Positions 6,553 through 13,255 of a stretch of 13,255 nt of DNA are shown here, piece after piece; the stretch's first letter is position 1; each line of letters starts with the position of its first letter. Source of the stretch: Thermomonas sp. GTDB lineage: Bacteria; Pseudomonadota; Gammaproteobacteria; Xanthomonadales; Xanthomonadaceae. The stretch is from assembly GCA_024711415.1 (NCBI GenBank), contig JANJSW010000020.1, positions 1-13,255 on the forward strand. The letters are read 5' to 3'. Made by a program: the position numbers and the translations under genes. The notes under the pieces are model-generated. The model saw only the letters and a program-made list of their open reading frames with translations. It was not told where the DNA came from and ran no database searches.

Positions 6553-9450
6553 ATGAACAATCGTGCGAAACCCGGCAAGCATCGGCTCTGCATCGCCCTG
6601 CTGGCTGCGCTGGCCCTGCCGGCGATGGCCCAGCAGGCCCAGGACAAGCAGCCCGCCGCAGACGGCAAGGTCAGGACGCTGGATCGGCTGACCGTCACCG
6701 GTTCGCGCATCCAGCGCACCGAGATCGAACAGGCGCTGCCGGTGACCTCGGTCACCCGCGCGCAGATCGATGCCGCCGGCATCACCTCGGCCGAGCAGCT
6801 GCTGATGCAGCTGAACATCGCCGGCAACGGTTCCGACAACCTCTCCAGCAATGCCGGCATCGTCCATGAGGACCAGCGCGGCAACAACGGCGTTTCCGGC
6901 GCCAACCTGCGCGGCCAGGGCGCCGACGCCACGCTGGTGCTGCTGAACGGCCGCCGGGTGGCCACGCACGGCCTGAAGGGCCGCGCGGTCGACCTCAACG
7001 CGATCCCGTTCGCCGCGATCGAGCGGGTGGAAGTGCTGCGCGACGGCGCGTCCGCCATCTACGGCACCGACGCCATCGGCGGCGTGATCAATTTCATCAC
7101 CCGCCGCGATTTCCAGGGCGCGCAGGTGTCGGCCTTCGTCGACGTCACCGAAGCCGGCGGCGCCAACGTCTACCGCAGCAGCCTGCTGTTCGGCCGCGGC
7201 GACCTCGACCGCGACGGCTGGAACGCCTTCGGCACCGTCAGCGTCAAGCGCAACACCATCCTCGAAGGACATGATCGCGACTTCTCCAACACCTTCCAGC
7301 GCGATCGCGGCCTGTCGCCGGACACCCGCGGCACGCCGTTCGCCACGGTGTTCAGCCTGGGCGGCTCGGGCGTCGGCGCCAGCAGCATGTTGCGCAACGG
7401 TGTGCTGGATCCCGCCGGCGGCAGCACGCGGATGACCGCGGTCAACATCTACAACCTGCCCGGCGCGGAAGGCTGCGAGGCGGCCGGCCCCGACATGGGC
7501 CCCTACGCCTACGACCTCTGGGGCGTGCCGGCGTCGCGCTACGCCTGCGCCTGGGACTACCCGGCGGCGGCGGTGATCCAGCAGCCGCAGGACAGCGTCG
7601 ACTTCATCGGCCGCGCCACCTTCGACATCGGCAGTGCGCACCAAGCGTACGTCGAGCTGACCGCATCGCGGGTGGAGGTGGCCAAGACCTTCGAACCCAA
7701 CCAGATCTCCTCCAGCACCAGCAGCGCCGCAACGTCGCTGGGCCCGACCACCTGGTATCCGCTGAACGCCACCACCAAGGCGACCTACGACAAGGTCTAC
7801 GACGCGTTGGCGGGCTACTTCGGTGCCGGCCAGCTGAACTACGGCGCGCCGATCGCCTACCGCTGGCGCTGCATGGCCTGCGGCCCGCGCCAGATCGAGA
7901 CCACCACCGATGCCTACCGCTTCGTCGCCGGCATCGGCGGCCTGCTGGGCGACTGGAGCTACGACGCCGGCCTGACCCGCGCCTCCAGCAAGTCCAAGTC
8001 GATCCTGGGCACCGGTTTCCACTACACCGACGCGCTCAAGGCGGTGCTGGGCAGCGGCCTGATCAATCCGTTCCTGGCACCCGGCCAGTCGCAGTCCGCC
8101 GAAGCGATGGCGGCACTGGACGCCGCCTCGGCGCGTGGCGTGGCGCTGTACGGGGGCGAGTCGATCACCACGTCGCTGGACGCCTCGATCTCCGGCGAGC
8201 TGGGCTTCTTCCGCCTGCCCGCCGGCAGCATCGCGATGGCGGCAGGCGTGGACCTGCGCCGCGAGGAGTTCCGCTTCAACGGCGACCAGCGTGCCGAACG
8301 TCGCACCGTGTTCAATGCGCCGTTCGACGATGCCAACGCGCTGGACAACGTCAGCCGCGACATCAAGGCTGCGTACGTCGAGTTCGAGCTGCCGGTGTTC
8401 AAGGGCTTCGACCTCAACCTGGCCGGCCGCTACGACCATTACAGCGGCTTCGGCGGCACCACCAACCCGAAGGTGTCGTTCAGGTACCAGCCGATGGACA
8501 CGCTGCTGTTCCGCGGCGCCTACAGCACCGGCTTCAAGGTGCCTTCGTTCAACCAGCTGTTCAACGGCGTCAGCGAAGTCCAGTACACCGGCCTGGACCT
8601 GGCGGATCCGAAGACCTGCCCCGGCGGCAAGGCCAACCCGAACGTCGCCGGTTGCGAAACCATCCGCCCGGACGAGCTGTTCGGCGGCAAGGCCGACCTG
8701 AAGCCGGAGACCTCCAGCCAGCGCAGCTTCGGCCTGGTGTGGTCGCCGATGGCGCAGTTCAACCTGGCGCTGGACTGGTGGGAGATCGAGCGTGAGGACA
8801 CCATCCGCGCGGCGCCGCGCGACACCCTGATCCAGTACTACGACCTGTTCGAGGCGAACTGGATCCGCGATGCCAACGGCCAGGTGGTGCAGATCGACCG
8901 CCGCTTCATCAATTCCGGCGGCAGCCTGATGCGCGGCGTCGAACTGGACGCCAACCTCAACGGCGAGCTCGCCGGCGGCCGCTGGAACCTCAACCTCAAC
9001 GGCAGCCTGATCACCCACTTCCGCACCAAGGCGCTGGATACGCTGCCCTACACCGGCAATCTGGTCGGCACCTATGTGCGCTACTACAACCTGCCGATCC
9101 AGTGGAAGCACACGCTCAACTTCAGCTACAGCAGCGGCGACTGGTCGCACAGCCTGACCCAGGTCTACCGCGACGGCTACGAGGACGAACTGCCCAACAG
9201 CGTGCGCAACAACAGCTACGTCCCGCCGGCGTGGACGCCCAACGTGGAGAGCTACACCACCTACAACTACAGCGTGACCTGGACCGGCATCGACAAGCTC
9301 AAGCTCGCCTTCGGGGTGAAGAACCTGTTCGACACCGACCCGCCGTTCACCGCGCACCAGAACGACTTCGCCGCCGGCGCCGCATGGGAGCCGCGCATCG
9401 CCGACCCGCGTGGCCGTGCCTTCACCCTGCTGGCCGAATACAGCTTCTGA
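6553..9450 (+). CDS. TonB-dependent outer-membrane receptor
   Basis: A 965-aa outer-membrane active transporter powered by TonB/ExbBD. The signal peptide is residues 1-26, with cleavage after AMA. A TonB-box-like LDRLTVTGSRI lies at 43-53. The plug domain (about 55-180) has the usual marks: LNGRRVATHG, the IERVEVLRDGASAIYGTDAIGGVINF block, then a 22-strand-type barrel with an aromatic C-terminus (TLLAEYSF) expected for BAM-assisted assembly. Long barrel loops carry cysteines C308, C332, C440, C443, C689 and C701. Length and plug features fit the large-receptor type common in Xanthomonadaceae and Sphingomonadaceae. No FecA-type signalling domain is present. The substrate is not determined by sequence; neighbouring secreted peptidases suggest peptides, as inference. 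The start is fixed by a strong Shine-Dalgarno. The gene ends at the bidirectional terminator at 9478. Confidence 0.95.
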   Translation: MNNRAKPGKHRLCIALLAALALPAMAQQAQDKQPAADGKVRTLDRLTVTGSRIQRTEIEQALPVTSVTRAQIDAAGITSAEQLLMQLNIAGNGSDNLSSNAGIVHEDQRGNNGVSGANLRGQGADATLVLLNGRRVATHGLKGRAVDLNAIPFAAIERVEVLRDGASAIYGTDAIGGVINFITRRDFQGAQVSAFVDVTEAGGANVYRSSLLFGRGDLDRDGWNAFGTVSVKRNTILEGHDRDFSNTFQRDRGLSPDTRGTPFATVFSLGGSGVGASSMLRNGVLDPAGGSTRMTAVNIYNLPGAEGCEAAGPDMGPYAYDLWGVPASRYACAWDYPAAAVIQQPQDSVDFIGRATFDIGSAHQAYVELTASRVEVAKTFEPNQISSSTSSAATSLGPTTWYPLNATTKATYDKVYDALAGYFGAGQLNYGAPIAYRWRCMACGPRQIETTTDAYRFVAGIGGLLGDWSYDAGLTRASSKSKSILGTGFHYTDALKAVLGSGLINPFLAPGQSQSAEAMAALDAASARGVALYGGESITTSLDASISGELGFFRLPAGSIAMAAGVDLRREEFRFNGDQRAERRTVFNAPFDDANALDNVSRDIKAAYVEFELPVFKGFDLNLAGRYDHYSGFGGTTNPKVSFRYQPMDTLLFRGAYSTGFKVPSFNQLFNGVSEVQYTGLDLADPKTCPGGKANPNVAGCETIRPDELFGGKADLKPETSSQRSFGLVWSPMAQFNLALDWWEIEREDTIRAAPRDTLIQYYDLFEANWIRDANGQVVQIDRRFINSGGSLMRGVELDANLNGELAGGRWNLNLNGSLITHFRTKALDTLPYTGNLVGTYVRYYNLPIQWKHTLNFSYSSGDWSHSLTQVYRDGYEDELPNSVRNNSYVPPAWTPNVESYTTYNYSVTWTGIDKLKLAFGVKNLFDTDPPFTAHQNDFAAGAAWEPRIADPRGRAFTLLAEYSF

Positions 9451-9477
9451 TCCAGCGCTGTCGCAAGCCGTGAAAAA

Positions 9478-9504
9478 AAGAGGCCCCGCATCGCGGGGCC
9501 TCTT
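9478..9504. terminator. Bidirectional terminator between receptor and aminopeptidase genes
   Basis: A perfect 12-bp stem (9478-9489 with 9493-9504) around a three-base loop sits midway between the two convergent stops. On the minus strand it is followed by seven T (A-run at 9473-9479), making a strong terminator for the aminopeptidase gene. On the plus strand the tail is only TTCATTTC, a weaker one for the receptor. Confidence 0.92.
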
Positions 9505-9528
9505 CATTTCCTGCAGTCGCCGCAGCGG

Positions 9529-12186
9529 TCAGACGCCCTGCTGCTTCAGCCACGCATCGACCTGCGGCAGCCGCTGCTGGCGCAGCTTGACCCGGGTCTG
9601 GATGCCGTTGACCACGCGCTCGGCGTCGCGACGCGACGTGGGGGCGATATGCGCCTCGGCGAAGGCGTTGATCTTTGCCACCATCGCCAGGTCCCGGGCA
9701 CTGCTGCCAAGGCCGGGATAGAAGCGCGCGCGAGAGGTGGAATCGACCAGCTTGTCCACCTGTTCGCGATGGGCGACGGCGAAATCGAAGGCCAGATCGG
9801 CGTGTTCCCACGACACCGTGGAAATCATCGCCGCGCCGTTGGTGGCGCCGGGTTCGTCGGTCAGCGCCATGTCCAGCGCGCGCTGCGCCAGCGCCTTGTC
9901 CTTGGCCCGCGCCAGCAGGCCATAGTACTGGTCGCGCAGCATCGAGGACTTCTCCGCCTTCGCCAGCGCGTGCAACCGCTCCCAGGTGGCGGCATCGGCA
10001 TTGCGCGCCACCATGCCCAGCACGGTGCGGCGCAGGTCCGGCGACAGCGAAGCGGGATCGGCCAGGAAGGCATCGAAGCGCCGGCGCGCTTCCGCCAGCA
10101 CCGCGGCATCGCCCAGCTCGCCCAGGGTCGAAATCAGGCTGTTGCGCAGCTGCCGGGTGGCGGCGGAATCGGCGGCGCGGTTGTCCCAGCCGAGCTGGGC
10201 GAACTTCGGCGCCACCCGCTTGATCGCGAAGGCGCGGATCGCGGCCTGACGCTTGGCATCGCCCTTGAACAGATCATCCAGCCCGCCCACCGAGCCCGCC
10301 ACCATCTGCCACAGTTCCGGCGCGGCACCGGTCGGCACCTGCATGGCCAGGTCCAGGCTGTCCGATTCGGGTTGCAGACCGACCGCCGCCAGCGCGCCGG
10401 TATCCAGCATCAGGCCCATCTGGTCCACCACCGGCAGGGTGGCGAAGCCGCTGCGCAGCGCCTTGAACTGGGCCGGTGCGTACAGCGTGCGGAAGTAGCC
10501 CTTCTGCCCGGCATTCACCAGCGCCGGTGCGCTGCAGCCGGGCAGGGTCACGCTGGCCTTGCCGTCCACCAGCACGCGCACCGCCTTGCCTTCGCCACCG
10601 CGCACGCTGACCGGCACGCGCCAGCGCAGCGGCGTCTTCTCGGGGCGGTCCACGGTGTACTCGCCCTGCTCCAGCTGCACGCGGGTGCTGCCGTCGACGC
10701 AGGCGCTGCTCGCCTTGATCAGCGGCACGCCCGGCTGCAGGGTGAAGTCATGCGCGACCGCGACGAACTGCTTGCCCGGCGCGGCCTGCTCGATCTCGGC
10801 CCACAGGTCGTCGGTCACCGCGTTGCCGTAGGCGTGCTTGCCGATGTAGCTGCGCACGCCGTTGCGCCACGCGGCCTCGCCCACGTAGTCCTCCAGCATC
10901 GAGATCACCGCGGCGCCCTTGCCGTAGGTGATGCCGTCGAAGGCCTGGCTGGCCTGCTCCACCGTCGCCACGTGCTGCACCACCGGGTGGGTGGTGGCGA
11001 ACGCGTCCTGGCCCATCGCGCCGCGGCTGGTGAAGGCCGCATCGACGCTGTCGACGTCCCATTCCGGATGCAGCTTGCGGGTGGTGCGGCCTTCCATCCA
11101 GGTGGCGAAGCCTTCGTTCAGCCACAGGTCGTCCCACCACGCCATGGTCACCAGGTTGCCGAACCACTGGTGGGCGATCTCGTGCGCGGCGGTGGTGAAC
11201 ACGCGCTGCTGGTCGGAGACGTTGGAGGTCGCCGGATCGAGCAGCAGCGAGGCTTCGAAGGTGAAGATCGCGCCCCAGTTCTCCATCGCGCTGAAGAACT
11301 GGCTGCGACCCGGCGCGGCGATGTTGTCCAGCTTCGGCAGCGGATATTTCACGCCGAAGTAGTCGTTGAACTCGCGCAGCGCGTCGCGGCTGGCCTCCAG
11401 CGCGAAGCGCGCCTGCTCCACCTTGCCCTTCTGTGCGATCACGCCGATCTCCACGCCGTTGTCGGCAAGGGTGGCGCGATCGAATTCTCCCACCGACAGG
11501 AACAGCAGATAGGTGGACATCTTCGGCGTCGGCTTGAACAGGGTCAGCGTGCGCCCGTCGCCCAGGCCATGCGTGCTGGCCACCGGCATGTTGCTGACCA
11601 CCATCTGCGCGGACGGCGCGGTCACCGCCAGCCGGAACGTGGCCTTGTGCGCCGGCTCGTCCCAGGACGGGATGAAGCGGCGCGCATCGGAGTTCTCGAA
11701 CTGGGTGTAGAGCGCGCGCTTCTTGCCGGCTTCGGTCGGATAGTCCAGCGCGAAAAGGCCGTTGGCCTGGGTGCCGATCTTGCCCTTGTATTCGATCGTC
11801 AGCAGATAGCTGCCCACCGGCAGCACCTGGTCGAAGCTGAAGGTCGCGGTCTGCGCCGCGGCATCCACGCTGGTTTTCGGCACCAGTGCCTTGCCTTGCG
11901 CGCGCTCCAGCCGGACCGTGCCGAATTCGAGGTCGGCCGCGTTCAGGGTGATGCCGCGGGTGGGCGCCAGTACATCGACGTTGATCCGCACCTTGCCGTC
12001 GAACGCCATGCGCTCGGCATGCGGCGTGACCTCGATGTCGTAGTTGGTCGGGCGGACATCGCGCGGCAGCTGCGTCGTCACCGCCGCGGGCACTGCGGCG
12101 GGCGCGACAGCGGCGGGCTGCGCGAGCGCGGCACTGCCGACGCCGGCCAGGGCCAGCGCGATGGCGGTTGTCAGGATGCGACGCAT
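9529..12186 (-). CDS. Exported M1-family zinc aminopeptidase
   Basis: An 885-aa metallopeptidase that removes N-terminal residues from peptides. The signal peptide (about residues 1-22, ending SAALA) and absence of a lipobox place it in the periplasm or outside, unlike cytosolic E. coli PepN. After a proline/alanine linker come the N-terminal beta domain (about 40-235) and the catalytic thermolysin-like domain, with the substrate-anchoring SAMEN (299-303) and zinc site H335-E336-x-x-H339 followed 18 residues later by E358 (LNEGFATW). The catalytic tyrosine is Y421 in ITYGKGA. A helical ERAP1-like C-terminal domain spans about 530-880. All active-site residues are present. The start is supported by GAGGT five bases upstream. 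The gene is convergent with the receptor gene and shares its terminator. It lies 89 bp after trhA on the same strand, so co-transcription is possible; no clear own promoter is seen. Confidence 0.96.
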   Translation of the reverse strand: MRRILTTAIALALAGVGSAALAQPAAVAPAAVPAAVTTQLPRDVRPTNYDIEVTPHAERMAFDGKVRINVDVLAPTRGITLNAADLEFGTVRLERAQGKALVPKTSVDAAAQTATFSFDQVLPVGSYLLTIEYKGKIGTQANGLFALDYPTEAGKKRALYTQFENSDARRFIPSWDEPAHKATFRLAVTAPSAQMVVSNMPVASTHGLGDGRTLTLFKPTPKMSTYLLFLSVGEFDRATLADNGVEIGVIAQKGKVEQARFALEASRDALREFNDYFGVKYPLPKLDNIAAPGRSQFFSAMENWGAIFTFEASLLLDPATSNVSDQQRVFTTAAHEIAHQWFGNLVTMAWWDDLWLNEGFATWMEGRTTRKLHPEWDVDSVDAAFTSRGAMGQDAFATTHPVVQHVATVEQASQAFDGITYGKGAAVISMLEDYVGEAAWRNGVRSYIGKHAYGNAVTDDLWAEIEQAAPGKQFVAVAHDFTLQPGVPLIKASSACVDGSTRVQLEQGEYTVDRPEKTPLRWRVPVSVRGGEGKAVRVLVDGKASVTLPGCSAPALVNAGQKGYFRTLYAPAQFKALRSGFATLPVVDQMGLMLDTGALAAVGLQPESDSLDLAMQVPTGAAPELWQMVAGSVGGLDDLFKGDAKRQAAIRAFAIKRVAPKFAQLGWDNRAADSAATRQLRNSLISTLGELGDAAVLAEARRRFDAFLADPASLSPDLRRTVLGMVARNADAATWERLHALAKAEKSSMLRDQYYGLLARAKDKALAQRALDMALTDEPGATNGAAMISTVSWEHADLAFDFAVAHREQVDKLVDSTSRARFYPGLGSSARDLAMVAKINAFAEAHIAPTSRRDAERVVNGIQTRVKLRQQRLPQVDAWLKQQGV

Positions 12187-12191
12187 GGACT

Positions 12192-12196
12192 ACCTC
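12192..12196 (-). promoter_or_regulatory. Ribosome binding site of the M1 aminopeptidase
   Basis: GAGGT on the minus strand ends five bases before the ATG at 12186-12184 and fixes that start. Confidence 0.75.
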
Positions 12197-12239
12197 AGGG
12201 ATGGATGCGAAGCCCCGATCATCCGGCCTGCGCCCGGCA

Positions 12240-12266
12240 GCGCACACCGCCGGAAGTCATGTGCGC
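12240..12266. repeat. Inverted repeat between trhA and the aminopeptidase gene
   Basis: GCGCACA (12240-12246) and TGTGCGC (12260-12266) are perfect inverted 7-bp arms with a 13-bp centre, ten bases past the trhA stop. No T-run follows on either strand, so it is not a standard terminator. It may be an operator, an RNA-processing hairpin, or a Rho-assisted stop. Confidence 0.35.
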
Positions 12267-12275
12267 CGTTCGCGG

Positions 12276-12929
12276 TTACAGCAGGTGCAGCATCACCGCG
12301 ACGTAGTGGCAGACGCTGCCGGCGATCACGAAGCCGTGCCAGATCGCATGCGACCAGCGCAGCTGCGGGCGCATGTAGAAGAACGTGCCGGCGGTATAGG
12401 CCACGCCGCCGGCCAGCAGCCACGCCAGCGAACCGCCGCCGAGCGCGTGCAGCATGGGCTTGGCCGCAAGGATCACCAGCCAGCCCATGCCGATGTAGAT
12501 CAGCGTCGACAGGCGCTTGAAGCGGCCGGTGTAGAACAGCTTGAACACCACCCCGGCCAGTGCCAGCGTCCAGATCGTGCCGAACAGCCACCAGCCGGTG
12601 GGGCCGCGCAGGCCCACCAGGGTGAACGGCGTGTAGGTGCCGGCGATCAGCAGGTAGATCGCGCAGTGGTCGAACACCTTCAGCCGGCCCTTGACCACCG
12701 GATGCGAGATCGCGTGGTACAGGGTGGACGCGGTGTAGAGCAGCAGCAGCGCCACGCCGAAGACGATGGCCCCGGCCAGCTGCCAGCCGTCGCCGTAGAT
12801 CGCGACCAGGGTGACCAGCACTGCCCCGCCGGCCAGCGCCGCGGCGGCGCCCACGCCGTGGGTCAGCGCGTTGGCGAGCTCCTCGCCGGGGTGCGGGACG
12901 AAATTGGAACGGGAATGGGTGTGCTGCAT
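12276..12929 (-). CDS. trhA: PAQR-family membrane protein TrhA (hemolysin III family)
   Basis: A 217-aa inner-membrane protein with seven predicted helices, the usual size of the hemolysin III/YqfA group, linked in the literature to membrane-fluidity homeostasis; the haemolysin name is historical. The PAQR signature is complete: EELANALTHGVG at 16-27, S68 and H72 in STLYH, D87 in FDHCAIYLLIAGTYTPF, and the C-terminal HxxxH (H194, H198), which together would bind zinc as in ceramidase-like PAQR proteins. The ATG at 12929 gives the standard short hydrophilic N-terminus; the frame's longer extension crosses the divergent gene and lacks family likeness. There is no Shine-Dalgarno. A TATCCT box at 12941-12936 would place the transcript start at or next to the ATG, so the message may be leaderless. 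Divergent from the rod-like gene on the right. Confidence 0.95.
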   Translation of the reverse strand: MQHTHSRSNFVPHPGEELANALTHGVGAAAALAGGAVLVTLVAIYGDGWQLAGAIVFGVALLLLYTASTLYHAISHPVVKGRLKVFDHCAIYLLIAGTYTPFTLVGLRGPTGWWLFGTIWTLALAGVVFKLFYTGRFKRLSTLIYIGMGWLVILAAKPMLHALGGGSLAWLLAGGVAYTAGTFFYMRPQLRWSHAIWHGFVIAGSVCHYVAVMLHLL

Positions 12930-12935
12930 CGCAGC

Positions 12936-12941
12936 AGGATA
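12936..12941 (-). promoter_or_regulatory. Candidate -10 box of trhA
   Basis: TATCCT on the minus strand ends six bases before the trhA ATG. It lacks a proper -35 at 17 bp; a good TTGACG (12984-12979) is too far upstream (37 bp between the boxes). Weak. Confidence 0.3.
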
Positions 12942-13022
12942 GCGCGTCCCGCCGTCCGTCGGCGCGCCCCGCCGCATCGTCAAAACACAACGGCGGTCGC
13001 CGTTTCCGGCCTCGCGGAAGCG

Positions 13023-13028
13023 TAGAGT
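13023..13028 (+). promoter_or_regulatory. Candidate -10 box of the rod-like gene
   Basis: TAGAGT lies 32 bp before the ATG at 13060 and resembles the TAGATT boxes at 4833 and 6444. No -35 match sits at 17 bp; TTTCCG at 13003 is 14 bp away. Tentative. Confidence 0.3.
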
Positions 13029-13059
13029 GCGGCGTGTTCCCCGAACCAGGCGGCCCGCC

Positions 13060-13255
13060 ATGCCCCTCACCGGCGTCTCTTCCAACAGCTCCCTGTCCGG
13101 CATGCAGGCGGCCGCGCAGCGGATGCAGGCCGCGGCCAGCAACACGGCGAACCGGCAGACCGACGGGTTCGACCGCCGCGGCGTGGTCCAGTCGGCGTCC
13201 CCGGACGGCGGCGTGCAGGCACGCATCATCGCCACCGGCATGCGCAACGACGGCG
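13060..13255 (+). CDS. Small flagellar basal-body rod-like protein, N-terminal part (runs off the window)
   Basis: The frame is open from the ATG at 13060 to the window edge, giving 65 complete codons. The N-terminus has the pattern of flagellar rod/hook proteins (FlgB, FlgC, FlgE, FlgG class): a short serine-rich start, an amphipathic helix (SGMQAAAQRMQAAASNTAN, residues 13-31), then the NTANRQTDGF motif matching the family's conserved N-x-A-N-x-x-T-x-G-[FY] turn. The remainder, VVQSASPDGGVQARI, resembles the short variable segment seen in small rod-like proteins. In assembled rods this helix packs into the axial coiled-coil core. No other flagellar gene is in view, so it may be an orphan; the full length is unseen. 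An AGG at 13048-13050 is the only Shine-Dalgarno-like sequence. Divergent from trhA, with 130 bp between the starts. Confidence 0.65.
   Translation, partial: MPLTGVSSNSSLSGMQAAAQRMQAAASNTANRQTDGFDRRGVVQSASPDGGVQARIIATGMRNDG

Noticed and set aside
6418..9507. A 1029-codon minus-strand frame opposite the TonB-dependent receptor
   Set aside because: Low-complexity shadow translation with no recognisable motif; the plus-strand receptor has a signal peptide, plug, barrel and a strong Shine-Dalgarno.
9649..12306. An 885-codon plus-strand frame opposite the aminopeptidase, the same length as that gene
   Set aside because: The equal length is coincidence. The product is arginine/histidine/glycine-rich shadow sequence without domains, while the minus strand has a full M1 active site.

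Overview
The window comes from a GC-rich gammaproteobacterium. A Xanthomonadaceae/Lysobacteraceae origin (Lysobacter, Luteimonas or Pseudoxanthomonas relatives) is my best inference. It rests on the very high GC content, the strong G/C preference at third codon positions, the large TonB-dependent receptor next to secreted peptidases, and a solitary riboswitch-controlled gcvP. I see no insertion sequence, prophage, CRISPR array, tRNA or rRNA, and no sign of recent transfer. The region reads as chromosomal core and near-core.

Layout. (1) Bases 1-231 hold the last 76 codons of an APC-family amino-acid permease. Its stop overlaps by 14 bp, tail to tail, the end of a Bcr/CflA-type MFS drug exporter on the minus strand (218-1459). 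(2) The divergent region 1460-1823 carries a perfect palindrome, a consensus TATAAT box and a tandem glycine riboswitch (1571-1780). A short hairpin follows that can hide the Shine-Dalgarno-like GGA of gcvP, the glycine decarboxylase P-protein (1824-4724), which ends at a strong terminator. (3) A secreted HExxH metallopeptidase-like protein (4879-6330; DUF4932-like plus a C-terminal Ig-like domain) and a TonB-dependent receptor (6553-9450) follow on the plus strand. Each is preceded by the same promoter layout, TTCCCCG-N15-CTAGATTG. (4) A bidirectional terminator separates the receptor from a convergent, exported M1-family zinc aminopeptidase (9529-12186). (5) Further right are a TrhA/hemolysin III (PAQR) membrane protein on the minus strand (12276-12929) and, divergent from it, the start of a small flagellar-rod-like protein (13060 to the edge).

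How the genes may work together. Glycine sensed by the riboswitch would adjust P-protein supply; the T, H and L partners must lie elsewhere in the genome. The secreted metallopeptidase-like protein, the receptor and the exported aminopeptidase could form a peptide-scavenging neighbourhood: cleave outside, import through the outer membrane, trim in the periplasm. This is inferred from adjacency and matching promoters only. The amino-acid permease fragment and glycine cleavage fit the same amino-acid theme loosely.

I found no clear new multi-gene system. The points most worth a second look are the unusual structure of the glycine-riboswitch leader, the matched promoters of the metallopeptidase and receptor genes, the metallopeptidase architecture, and the orphan rod-like gene.
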